Positions 1-6,363 of a stretch of 7,588 nucleotides of DNA are shown piece by piece (position 1 is the first letter of the stretch; each line of letters starts with the position of its first letter). The notes below the pieces were generated by a model. It worked only from the letters and a program-made list of their open reading frames with translations, searched no databases and had not been told where the DNA came from. A program made the position numbers and the translations under genes. The DNA comes from Thermoleophilia bacterium (lineage in GTDB: Bacteria > Actinomycetota > Thermoleophilia > Gaiellales > Gaiellaceae): positions 1-7,588 of the forward strand of contig JAOUEK010000081.1 in the NCBI GenBank assembly GCA_029858755.1, written 5' to 3'.

Positions 1-2
1 AG

Positions 3-581
3 GGCGAGCTCCAGCAGGTGGCTCCGCCCCAGGAGCTCTACAACCGTCCGGCCAACCTCTTCGTGGCCGGCTTCATCGGCAGCCCCGGCATGAACTTCTT
101 CATGGGGAGCATCGACCGCCGTGACGCCGGGCTCGCCGTGGCCTTCGGGGACGGGCAGCACCTGAGCGTCGACGCGGCGGAGTCAGGCGACTCGCTGGCG
201 GAGTACGTCGGTCGCGACGTGATCGTGGGCGTGCGGCCCGAGCACCTCGAGGACGTCGCCCTCCTGCCCGACACGCCTGCGGACCGCCGGCTCAAGGGCC
301 TCGTGCAGCTGCGCGAGCTGCTGGGCTCCGAGGTCGTCGTCCACTTCCAGGTCGAAGCGGCGCCCGTCGTCGCGGACGAGGTGGTCGAGATCGCCCAGGA
401 CGTCGACGCCGCTGCCGTGGACGAGCTCGACCATCTGCGACAGAGCCGGCGCACGTCGTTCGTGGCTCGCTTCGGCGTCGACACGACGGCGCGGGAGAAC
501 AGCATCGCCGAGGTGGCCGTCGCTGCCGGGGCGCTCCGCTTCTTCGACCCCGACACGGGCGAACGCGTCGGTCTCGACTGA
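3..581 (+). CDS. ABC transporter ATP-binding protein, MalK/UgpC type, C-terminal part (5' end outside window)
   Basis: This is the last 192 residues of an ATPase that would power sugar import from the cytoplasmic face of the membrane. The reading frame is open from the left edge, so the GTG at 18 is an internal valine codon and not a start. The fragment opens with the segment LQQVAPPQELYNRPANLFVA, followed by GFIGSPGMNFF. This is the conserved end of the nucleotide-binding domain in MalK, UgpC and MsmX proteins. Walker A, the signature motif and Walker B lie upstream and cannot be seen. The rest is the regulatory TOBE/MOBE-like beta domain, with the family motif VGVRPEHL near 235 and an ending FFDPDTGERVG. 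The domain carries an acidic, helical-looking insert around 370-450. It probably serves the binding protein and permeases downstream, although a 139-nt gap with a promoter candidate separates them. ATPases of this family can also serve several importers. Confidence 0.93.
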   Translation, partial: GELQQVAPPQELYNRPANLFVAGFIGSPGMNFFMGSIDRRDAGLAVAFGDGQHLSVDAAESGDSLAEYVGRDVIVGVRPEHLEDVALLPDTPADRRLKGLVQLRELLGSEVVVHFQVEAAPVVADEVVEIAQDVDAAAVDELDHLRQSRRTSFVARFGVDTTARENSIAEVAVAAGALRFFDPDTGERVGLD

Positions 582-583
582 CT

Positions 584-630
584 ACGCCTCCGAGAAGGCG
601 TCGACGAAGACACGGTGTGAGCCGGCACAC
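584..630 (+). terminator. Two short stem-loops after the ATPase gene, possible weak terminator
   Basis: ACGCCT at 584-589 and AGGCGT at 596-601 form a perfect 6-bp stem with a 6-nt loop, starting 3 nt after the ATPase stop codon. A second stem, GTGTG at 615-619 with CACAC at 626-630, follows 13 nt later and is trailed by TTT at 633-635. Neither has the long U tract of a textbook Rho-independent terminator. They are also short enough to arise by chance in GC-rich DNA. Their position right after a stop codon and before a promoter candidate is the only reason to list them. Confidence 0.3.
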
Positions 631-641
631 GGTTTCAGCTA

Positions 642-670
642 TTGACGATGGTCGCCCGGCAAGGGATGAT
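642..670 (+). promoter_or_regulatory. Candidate housekeeping-sigma promoter for the binding-protein operon
   Basis: TTGACG at 642-647 matches the -35 consensus at five of six positions. It is followed after exactly 17 nt by GATGAT at 665-670, which matches the -10 consensus TATAAT at four of six. Transcription would start near 677, about 44 nt before the GTG start of the solute-binding protein. The site lies in the only gap of more than 100 nt in the window, which supports the start of a new transcription unit here. It has not been tested, and promoters of high-GC bacteria are hard to call by eye. Confidence 0.45.
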
Positions 671-674
671 CGCG

Positions 675-684
675 TAACCGGTCA
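675..684. promoter_or_regulatory. Near-palindrome at the predicted transcription start, possible repressor operator
   Basis: TAACCGGTCA is symmetric about the central CG in four of its five base pairs; A676 against C683 is the mismatch. LacI-family regulators of sugar genes usually bind palindromes with a central CG such as AACCGGTT, and this one overlaps the predicted transcription start downstream of the -10 element. It is short, only one copy was found and no regulator gene is in the window, so this is a weak call. Confidence 0.22.
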
Positions 685-700
685 TACAGCACGCCATCGG

Positions 701-717
701 AAAGGAGCGGTGAGGAA
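701..717 (+). promoter_or_regulatory. Ribosome binding region of the solute-binding protein
   Basis: Two purine-rich elements precede the GTG at 721. AAAGGAG at 701-707 leaves 13 nt to the start, and GAGGA at 712-716 leaves 4 nt. The first is the better Shine-Dalgarno match but is rather distant; the second is weaker and slightly close. No in-frame ATG lies nearby, so together they support GTG 721. Confidence 0.55.
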
Positions 718-720
718 ACC

Positions 721-2313
721 GTGAGTGACGACATTCACGAAGGGCTCGATGGGCCCGAGGCAGCACTCTTCGGCCAGCCCGTCGGGCGCAAGGACTTCGT
801 CTTCAACTCTGCGAAACTGCTCGCTGCGGCCGCTGCGGCGGGACCGTTCTTCATGGCAGAGGCGCAAGCCGAAGCGGCGATCAAGGCGTCGACCAGCATG
901 ACGGCCGGCGATCCGATCGCGGCCGGCGCCGTCGCGGCGGCGAAGCAGTACGCCGGCATCACGCTGACGAAGACGAACGAGGCCGGCCTGCAGGCACTCG
1001 ACGACAAGAACTTCACCGGGCCGCTGTGGGAGAAGCTCACGGGGATCAAGGTCAGCGTGATCGAGGCCCCGTTCGCGCAGATCTACTCGAAGGTGATCGC
1101 CGACAGCATCGCCAAGACCGGCGGCATCGACGTGATCGACGGCTCCCCGGTGTGGATGCCCGACTTCGCCGAGCGGGGTGTCATCGACCCGATGGACGCC
1201 TGGATCAAGAAGTACAAGGCGCAGTCGACGTTGAAGGACTACCACCCCCTGTACCAGGCCCTGATGCGCTACAAGGGCAAGACGTACGGCTTCTTCGACG
1301 ACGGCGACGTCTGGAACCTCTACTACCGCAAGGACATCTTCGGCAACGCGAAGCTGAAGGCCGCCTACAAGGCGAAGTTCAAGCAGAACCTCCGCGTCCC
1401 GAAGACGTGGGACGAGTTCAACCAGGTTGCGCAGTTCATCACCGACCAGCTGGCCCCGAAGGTCTACGGCGGCGGCGAGGGCCGCGGCCTCGGCAACCCC
1501 GGCAACCAGTTCTACTTCTTCCAGCAGTTCCGCGCGCGGGGCGGCCAGTTCTTCGACCCGAAGACGATGAAGGCGCTGATCAACAACAAGATCGGCGTGA
1601 AGACGATGCAGTCGATCATGCTCGAGCTCAAGGCCTCCGCGCCGGGCATCGAGAAGCTCGACTTCGTCAGCTCGTGGGTCAACTGGCTCGAGGGCAAGAC
1701 GGCGATGATCTACGCCTGGCCGCCGACCGGGCGGATCTCCGAGAACTACGCGCAGAGGGACAAGGCGTTCTCGTTCCTGCCGAAGTCGAAGATCGCGGGC
1801 AAGGTCGGCTACGCCCTGATGCCGAACCTCAACGGCGAGCACGCCGGCTCGTTCGTGAAGTCGATCTCGGCCAACTCGAAGAACAAGGAGGCCGCCTACC
1901 TGTTCTCGCAGTGGGCGACGAGCCCGTCGATCTCACTGCAACGCGTGCAGCTGCCCTACACGCTGCGCGACGCGTACCGGTTGTCGCACTACCGCTCGAA
2001 GCAGTTCCAGGGCCGGTGGCCGTCGGCGAAGGAGTACCTGTCGGCGCTCCGCGAAGCGGCGAACAACGCGGTGCTCGACCCGATCATGACGGGCGCCGCC
2101 GACTACGCGAACGCCCTCGACCGGGCGATGACGGGGATCTACGCGGGCAAGGACATCCAGAAGGGCCTCGACGAGGCGGCCGCCGAGTGGGATCGCATCA
2201 CGAAGAAGCTCGGTGTCGACAAGCAGCGGGCCTCGTACCAGTCGTTCCTCAAGCTCCCCGGGGCGACGGCCAAGAACACGGTCGCCAAGAAGGGCCTTGC
2301 GGTCCGCAAGTAA
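721..2313 (+). CDS. Extracellular solute-binding protein of a carbohydrate-type ABC importer
   Basis: The 530-residue product would capture the transported substrate outside the membrane and deliver it to the two permeases encoded next. Family 1 (MalE-like) features include WEKLTGIKVSVIEAPF around residue 105, a GGIDVIDGSPVWMPDF segment near 138-153, GKTYGFFDDGDVWNLYYRK near 185, and the family motif GKTAM at 325-329. EAAYLFSQWATSP near 390 is also typical. It is longer than the usual 400-450 residues. The N-terminus has an unusually long polar stretch of about 22 residues, then R23-K24-D-F-V-F, a hydrophobic alanine-rich core and AQA at 48-50, which reads as a signal peptide of Tat-like layout with RK in place of RR. 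There is no cysteine anywhere, so it is not a lipoprotein. The GTG start is chosen for the purine-rich sequence just upstream. Aromatic residues are plentiful and suit sugar binding, but the ligand cannot be read from sequence. Confidence 0.93.
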   Translation: MSDDIHEGLDGPEAALFGQPVGRKDFVFNSAKLLAAAAAAGPFFMAEAQAEAAIKASTSMTAGDPIAAGAVAAAKQYAGITLTKTNEAGLQALDDKNFTGPLWEKLTGIKVSVIEAPFAQIYSKVIADSIAKTGGIDVIDGSPVWMPDFAERGVIDPMDAWIKKYKAQSTLKDYHPLYQALMRYKGKTYGFFDDGDVWNLYYRKDIFGNAKLKAAYKAKFKQNLRVPKTWDEFNQVAQFITDQLAPKVYGGGEGRGLGNPGNQFYFFQQFRARGGQFFDPKTMKALINNKIGVKTMQSIMLELKASAPGIEKLDFVSSWVNWLEGKTAMIYAWPPTGRISENYAQRDKAFSFLPKSKIAGKVGYALMPNLNGEHAGSFVKSISANSKNKEAAYLFSQWATSPSISLQRVQLPYTLRDAYRLSHYRSKQFQGRWPSAKEYLSALREAANNAVLDPIMTGAADYANALDRAMTGIYAGKDIQKGLDEAAAEWDRITKKLGVDKQRASYQSFLKLPGATAKNTVAKKGLAVRK

Positions 2314-2333
2314 CGACTCGACCACCGGTCACG

Positions 2334-3260
2334 ATGGCCAGTGACGCCGGAACGATCAGGAGGAGGCGGACCCGTTCCGCCTCCTCCTGGATGGACCGCA
2401 ACATCCGCTGGCTGCTGATCGCGCCGTCGGTCGTCCTCATCGTCGTCCTCACAATCTTCCCGCTCGGCTTCGCCATCTGGACGAGCTTCGTCCAGTTCGA
2501 CTTCTCGATCGGCAACGACCACCCGTGGGTCGGACTCGACAACTTCAGGACGAACTGGGAAGACCCGGTCTGGCGGCACTCGCTGTGGGTGACGGCCCTC
2601 CTCGCCACGACGTCGGTCGCCGTCGAGCTGGCGATCGGGCTCCTCCTCGCGCTCGCCATGGTGCGCCCGTTCAAGGGGCGCCGCGTGTTGATGGTCCTGT
2701 TCGTGATCCCCCTCTTCATGAGCCCGGTGATCGTGGGCGGGTTCTTCGACCTCTTCTTGCGCCGCCCGTTCGGCCCCGCGAACTGGCTCCTCAGCGGGCT
2801 CCTCGGGCACGACGTGGCGATCGACTTCACGATCGACTCGCCGTGGACCTACATCTCGCTCATCCTCGCCGACGCCTGGCAGTGGACGCCGTTCATGTTC
2901 GTGATCCTGCTCGCCGGGCTGACGGCGATCCCGGACACCTTGTACGAGGCGGCCGACCTGGACGGCGCCAAGCCACGCCAGTCGTTCTTCTTCGTCACGC
3001 TGCCGTTGCTCACGCCGATCGTGATGATCGCCGTCACCTTCCGCTTCATCGACGCGGCCAAGCTGTTCGACATCATCTACTCGCTGACGCGGGGAGGGCC
3101 GGGCACCGCCACGTACACGACGTCGTACTACCTCTACCAGCAGGGCTTCGAGCTCTTCCACCTCGGCCAGGGCACGGCGGGAGCCTTCATGTTCATGATC
3201 ATGCTCACCGTGGTCGCCTTCTGGCTGGTCCGACGGATGCTGAAACCACTGGAGGCGTAG
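2334..3260 (+). CDS. ABC transporter permease, MalF/UgpA-like (CUT1 type)
   Basis: The 308-residue product is one of two inner-membrane subunits that form the import channel. About six hydrophobic segments are visible, near residues 25-49, 84-110, 117-140, 172-198, 222-240 and 280-300. The ATPase-coupling EAA loop is YEAADLDGAKPRQSFFFVTL from residue 204, followed by PLLTP, an excellent match to the binding-protein-dependent permease signature. LTRGGPGTATYT near 251-262 is also usual in this subfamily. The start is uncertain. ATG 2334 gives an arginine-rich cytoplasmic tail, common in actinobacterial permeases, but has no visible Shine-Dalgarno sequence. ATG 2391 would give 289 residues and still keep every membrane segment. 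A strong hairpin at 2357-2389 lies between the two. The open frame extends far upstream across the binding-protein gene, but that part is a shadow. The stop is 1 nt before the start of the partner permease. Confidence 0.93.
   Translation: MASDAGTIRRRRTRSASSWMDRNIRWLLIAPSVVLIVVLTIFPLGFAIWTSFVQFDFSIGNDHPWVGLDNFRTNWEDPVWRHSLWVTALLATTSVAVELAIGLLLALAMVRPFKGRRVLMVLFVIPLFMSPVIVGGFFDLFLRRPFGPANWLLSGLLGHDVAIDFTIDSPWTYISLILADAWQWTPFMFVILLAGLTAIPDTLYEAADLDGAKPRQSFFFVTLPLLTPIVMIAVTFRFIDAAKLFDIIYSLTRGGPGTATYTTSYYLYQQGFELFHLGQGTAGAFMFMIMLTVVAFWLVRRMLKPLEA
2357..2389 (+). promoter_or_regulatory. Perfect 14-bp hairpin between the binding-protein and permease genes
   Basis: The left arm CAGGAGGAGGCGGA at 2357-2370 and right arm TCCGCCTCCTCCTG at 2376-2389 are exact reverse complements, separated by the 5-nt loop CCCGT. 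A U-G pair (2356 with 2390) could lengthen the stem. It begins 44 nt after the binding-protein stop codon and ends 2 nt before ATG 2391. No U tract follows, so it is not a classical terminator. Stem-loops in this place in other importer operons (for example malE-malF in Escherichia coli) protect the upstream mRNA and raise the binding protein over the permeases; that role here is inferred. The left arm contains AGGAGG, an ideal ribosome binding sequence, locked against its complement in the right arm. Confidence 0.75.
3251..3255 (+). promoter_or_regulatory. Ribosome binding site fixing the GTG start of the second permease
   Basis: GGAGG sits inside the last codons of the first permease and leaves 6 nt to GTG 3262. 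No in-frame ATG is nearby. The site supports this GTG as the start and implies coupled translation of the two permeases. Confidence 0.75.
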
Positions 3261-3261
3261 C

Positions 3262-4173
3262 GTGGCACTCGACGCACTGAGACGGCGCTCGGCGACCCGC
3301 CACGGGACGACGCGGGTCGTGCGCGGCAGCCGGTTCCGGATCGGCGCGATCGTGCGCACCGCGTTCATCCTGCTCTACCTCGGCTTCCTCCTGTTGCCCA
3401 TGTACTGGGCAGCGGTGACGTCGATCAAGCCGCAGGAGGATCTCCTTCGCGACCCACCCGTGTGGTGGCCGGAGAACCCGACGGGGATCCACTTCACGAC
3501 GGCGTTGAACAGCTTCAACGGGTGGAAAGGGCTCGAGAACTCGCTCATCATCGCCAGCGTCACGACCGTGATCGCGGTGATCATCGGCACCGCAGCGGCC
3601 TACTCGATGGCCCGCTTCAACACGGGCGGCAAGCACCTCGCGTTCTGGTTCCTCTCCCAGCGGATGCTGCTCCCGATCGCGGTGATCCTTCCGGTGTTCC
3701 TGCTCTACAGCCGCTACGCAGACGCGTGGTTCGGGTTCACGCTCGTGGACACGAAGACGGGGTTGATCCTGCTCTACACCGTCTTCGCGCTCCCGTTCAC
3801 GGTCTGGATGATGTACGCCTACTTCCGCCAGATGCCAGTCGAGCTCGAGGAGGCCGCGCTCGTCGACGGCTGCTCACGCCTGCAGGCGCTGGCGAAGATC
3901 GCCTGGCCGCTCGCGGCACCCGGCCTCGTCTCTGCCGCCGCCTTCGCGTTCATCTTCTCGTGGACGGAGTTCCTCTTCGCCCAGGTACTCGCGCGCGACA
4001 GTGCCGTCACGCTGCCCGTCGCCCTCGCCGGCGTCGTGACCGGCTTCCAGGGGAACCAGTACGGCGAGGCAAGTGCGCTGACGATGGTCTCGCTCGTGCC
4101 GGCGCTCTTCCTCGGCATCCTCGTCCAGCGCCACCTCGTACGCGGGCTGACGCTGGGGGCAGTCCAGGGATGA
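3262..4173 (+). CDS. ABC transporter permease, MalG/UgpE-like (CUT1 type)
   Basis: The 303-residue product is the second inner-membrane channel subunit and would pair with the preceding permease. After an arginine-rich cytoplasmic N-terminus come about six hydrophobic segments, near residues 30-53, 92-117, 127-150, 166-188, 221-241 and 272-289. The EAA loop reads ELEEAALVDGCSRLQALAKI from residue 194, followed by AWPLAAPGL, the standard ATPase contact of MalG-type subunits. FIFSWTEFLFA near 230-240 and the SIKPQEDL segment after the first membrane helix are also typical. The length is normal for the family. The start is GTG, backed by GGAGG 6 nt upstream and only 1 nt after the previous stop, so translation is probably coupled. 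The next gene begins 13 nt after its stop. The transported compound is not known. Confidence 0.95.
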   Translation: MALDALRRRSATRHGTTRVVRGSRFRIGAIVRTAFILLYLGFLLLPMYWAAVTSIKPQEDLLRDPPVWWPENPTGIHFTTALNSFNGWKGLENSLIIASVTTVIAVIIGTAAAYSMARFNTGGKHLAFWFLSQRMLLPIAVILPVFLLYSRYADAWFGFTLVDTKTGLILLYTVFALPFTVWMMYAYFRQMPVELEEAALVDGCSRLQALAKIAWPLAAPGLVSAAAFAFIFSWTEFLFAQVLARDSAVTLPVALAGVVTGFQGNQYGEASALTMVSLVPALFLGILVQRHLVRGLTLGAVQG

Positions 4174-4174
4174 G

Positions 4175-4181
4175 AAGGAGG
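4175..4181 (+). promoter_or_regulatory. Strong ribosome binding site of the epimerase gene
   Basis: AAGGAGG lies 5 nt before ATG 4187, a near-ideal Shine-Dalgarno sequence with good spacing. It favours 4187 over the in-frame ATG at 4214, which has only weak purine-rich sequence upstream. Confidence 0.8.
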
Positions 4182-4186
4182 GTCAG

Positions 4187-5257
4187 ATGAGCGAGAGCCG
4201 CTACCAGCAGGGCATGGCCAGGCCGGAGATCGACATCGGCACCCGCGGCGCCGAGCGCAAGCCGGTCGCGGAGCGCACGACGCTCGTCACCGGCGGCGCG
4301 GGCTTCATCGGCGGCAACCTCGTGCGGGCGCTGCTCGACACCGGGCGCCGTGTCGTCGTGCTCGACGTGCGCGACTACATCCCGGAGGCGCGCTTCACGA
4401 TCGGAGACGACGTCGACGCCGTCCCGCTCGAGCTCGCCTCGATCGGCGACCAGGCGCGCGTGCTCGACGTCTTCCGCGTGCACCGCCCGGACGAGGTCGT
4501 GCACGCCGGCATGATCCTGGACCCCGCCTACCTGGCGACCAACCGCTCCACCGCCTTCCAGGTCAACGTCGGCGGAGTGATCAACCTCGTCGAGGCGATG
4601 ATCGCCTTCGGGGTGCCGCGGATCGTCAACTTCTCGTCGATCGGAGTGCTGCCGCGCGTGCTCTACGAGCCGATCGACGGCAACCACCCGATCCTGCTCG
4701 CGGACGCAGGGCCGGGCACCGACTTCTACGGCTCCACCAAGGTGGCCGCGGAGGTGATGCTCTTCGCGTACAAGCAGGCGCTCGGCCTCGACTTCCGCAC
4801 GATCCGGCCCTCGGCCGTGTACGGGCTCGGCATGAACCAGTACGTGGGGCCGATCAAGGCGATGGTCGAGAACGCCGTGCGCGGCCTGCCCGCCCACTTC
4901 GAGTTCGGCGGCGCGCACCCGCGGCCGTACACGCACGCACAGGACATCGCGAGCCTGGTGGTGGCGATGCTCGACGCGCCCGACGACGCCGACCGCATCT
5001 TCTACGGCTCCACCGGCGGGCCGATGGCGACCACGTCGGAGGTCGCGCAGATCGTGCGCGAGCTCGTGCCGGGAGCCGATGTCGAGATCGGCGAGGAGCT
5101 CTCCGAGGCGGAGAAGCCCGTGGTCGCGCTGCGCGCGCCACTGTCGGTCGAGAACGCCCGCAGCCAGCTCGGGTGGGAGCCGACGTACCTCTCGCTGCGG
5201 GAGGGCATCGCGCAGTACGTGGAGCACTACCGCGCGTTCATCGCCGCCGGCGGATGA
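4187..5257 (+). CDS. NAD-dependent epimerase/dehydratase family protein (extended short-chain dehydrogenase)
   Basis: This 356-residue cytoplasmic enzyme belongs to the extended SDR group that includes GalE-like epimerases and sugar dehydratases. The Rossmann glycine motif TGGAGFIGGNL starts at residue 35. NFSSIG at 148-153 supplies the catalytic serine region, and YGSTK at 181-185 supplies the catalytic Tyr181 and Lys185. IRPSAVYGLG follows, as is usual in the family, and the C-terminal part has LGWEPTYLSLREGI, the common end of sugar-nucleotide epimerases. Length is normal apart from about 30 polar residues before the glycine motif. In this position, directly after a sugar-type importer and overlapping a dehydrogenase gene, a catabolic oxidation or epimerisation of the imported compound is more likely than cell-wall sugar synthesis. 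That is inference; a nucleotide-sugar substrate remains possible. The stop overlaps the next start as ATGA. Confidence 0.9.
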   Translation: MSESRYQQGMARPEIDIGTRGAERKPVAERTTLVTGGAGFIGGNLVRALLDTGRRVVVLDVRDYIPEARFTIGDDVDAVPLELASIGDQARVLDVFRVHRPDEVVHAGMILDPAYLATNRSTAFQVNVGGVINLVEAMIAFGVPRIVNFSSIGVLPRVLYEPIDGNHPILLADAGPGTDFYGSTKVAAEVMLFAYKQALGLDFRTIRPSAVYGLGMNQYVGPIKAMVENAVRGLPAHFEFGGAHPRPYTHAQDIASLVVAMLDAPDDADRIFYGSTGGPMATTSEVAQIVRELVPGADVEIGEELSEAEKPVVALRAPLSVENARSQLGWEPTYLSLREGIAQYVEHYRAFIAAGG

Positions 5258-6363
5258 GCTACGGCATCGCCGTCCTGCCGGGCGACGGGATCGGCCCCGA
5301 GGTCGTGGCGGAGGCGCTCCGCGTGCTGCGGCGCGTCGAGGAGCTCTCGGGCGAGGAGGTCGCGTTCGACCTGGAGAGCTTCGACGTCGGCGCAGAGGCG
5401 TGGCGCCGGACCGGGGAGGCGATCTCCGACGGCGCCTACGGAGCGTGCGCCGCCGCAGACGCGATCCTCCTCGGCGCCGCGGGGCTCCCGGACGCACGCC
5501 ACCCCGACGGCAGGGAGGCCGGGGCCGACGTGATCTTCCGCCTGCGCTTCGGCCTCGATCTGTACGCGGGGATCAGGCCGGTGCGGCTGTACCCGGGCGT
5601 GCCCACGCCGCTGCGGGACACCGCCGGTGGCATCGACTACGTGATCGTGCGCGAGAACGTCGAGGGCGTCTACGCGGGCCGCCACGGCGGCAGCCGCGTC
5701 GAGGGCGAGGTGGCCGCGGACACGAGCATCGTCACACGCGCCGGGACGCTACGGATCGCGGAGGCGGCGTTCGCGCTCGCCGAGAGCCGGGCCCGGGCGG
5801 GGCACGGCCGGGCGCCGCTCGTCACGTGCGTGGACAAGTCGAACGTGCTCGCCTCGTACGCGTTCTTCCGGGAGGTGGTCACCGAGGTCGCCGCTCGACA
5901 CCCCGACGTCGCCTTCGAGGCCGTGTACGTCGACGCGGCAGCGCTCTATCTCGTGCAGCGCCCGGCGACCTTCGACGTCGTCGTCACGGAGAACATGTTC
6001 GGCGACATCCTCTCCGACCTCGGCGCAGGCACCGTCGGCGGGCTCGGCCTCGCAGGCTCGGGAGACGTCGGCGACGCCCACGGGCTCTTCCAGGCCGCGC
6101 ACGGCTCCGCCCCCGACATCGCGGGCCAGGGGATCGCCAACCCACTGGCCACGGTGCTCTCGACGGCGATGATGCTCGACTGGCTCGGGCGGCGACACGA
6201 CGACCAGGCGGCACACCGCGCCTCCGCCTGGATCGACGCGGCAGTGGCCACCGCCCTCGGCGACGGCTCGGCGCTGACCGGGGATCTCGGCGGCTCGGCC
6301 GGCACGTCGTCCGCGGGCGACGCCGTGCTTCGCGCACTCGACACGGTCGCCGCGGCTGCATGA
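5254..6363 (+). CDS. Isocitrate/isopropylmalate dehydrogenase family protein, NAD-type
   Basis: The 369-residue product should oxidise and decarboxylate a (2R,3S)-type 2-hydroxy acid using a divalent metal. PGDGIGPEV lies near the N-terminus. Substrate arginines R98, R108 (in IRP) and R133, Tyr140, Lys195 and metal ligands D227, D251 and D255 (in FGDILSD) all appear. Each aligns by eye with the corresponding residue of Thermus LeuB, in which R94, R104, R132, Y139, K185, D217, D241 and D245 are known. D288 in HGSAPDIAGQGIANP marks NAD rather than NADP use. VRENVEGVYAG resembles isocitrate, homoisocitrate and tartrate dehydrogenases more than LeuB, which has TGGIY there. It is therefore unlikely to be the leucine enzyme, and no leuC, leuD or leuA is near. 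Tartrate or D-malate oxidation is one possibility. The start ATG 5254 overlaps the epimerase stop; the upstream open frame is a shadow. There is no clear ribosome binding site, so translation is probably coupled. Confidence 0.9.
   Translation: MSYGIAVLPGDGIGPEVVAEALRVLRRVEELSGEEVAFDLESFDVGAEAWRRTGEAISDGAYGACAAADAILLGAAGLPDARHPDGREAGADVIFRLRFGLDLYAGIRPVRLYPGVPTPLRDTAGGIDYVIVRENVEGVYAGRHGGSRVEGEVAADTSIVTRAGTLRIAEAAFALAESRARAGHGRAPLVTCVDKSNVLASYAFFREVVTEVAARHPDVAFEAVYVDAAALYLVQRPATFDVVVTENMFGDILSDLGAGTVGGLGLAGSGDVGDAHGLFQAAHGSAPDIAGQGIANPLATVLSTAMMLDWLGRRHDDQAAHRASAWIDAAVATALGDGSALTGDLGGSAGTSSAGDAVLRALDTVAAAA

Noticed and set aside
631..720. GGTTTC (631-636) with GAAACC (715-720), and CGATGG (646-651) with CCATCG (694-699), as distant inverted repeats
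   Set aside because: Arms of only 6 nt separated by 42 nt or more are expected by chance, and the two pairings do not form a convincing riboswitch-like fold.
682..1842. Minus-strand open frame of 386 codons opposite the binding-protein gene
   Set aside because: Leu/Val/Arg/Asp-rich shadow of the real gene, with no motif and no ribosome binding site seen.
1026..2333. Long upstream extension of the first permease frame through the binding-protein gene
   Set aside because: The extension is Arg/Asp/Gly-rich shadow sequence; recognisable permease sequence begins only after 2334.
2357..2389. The hairpin as a classical Rho-independent terminator
   Set aside because: There is no U tract after the stem, and full termination here would cut off the permeases needed by the binding protein. 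Partial termination or RNA protection remains possible.
2139..3368. Minus-strand open frame of 409 codons opposite the binding-protein end and first permease
   Set aside because: Its composition is dominated by Arg, Glu, Asp and His, it has no recognisable domain, and it crosses the boundaries of real plus-strand genes.
5173..5253. Upstream extension of the dehydrogenase frame into the epimerase gene
   Set aside because: The family N-terminus begins at ATG 5254 (SYGIAVLPGDG), which also forms a standard ATGA overlap.
4007..5497. Minus-strand open frame of 496 codons opposite the second permease, epimerase and dehydrogenase
   Set aside because: It is rich in Arg, Asp, Val and His in the low-complexity way expected opposite a GC-rich gene, spans three well-supported genes and shows no family motif.
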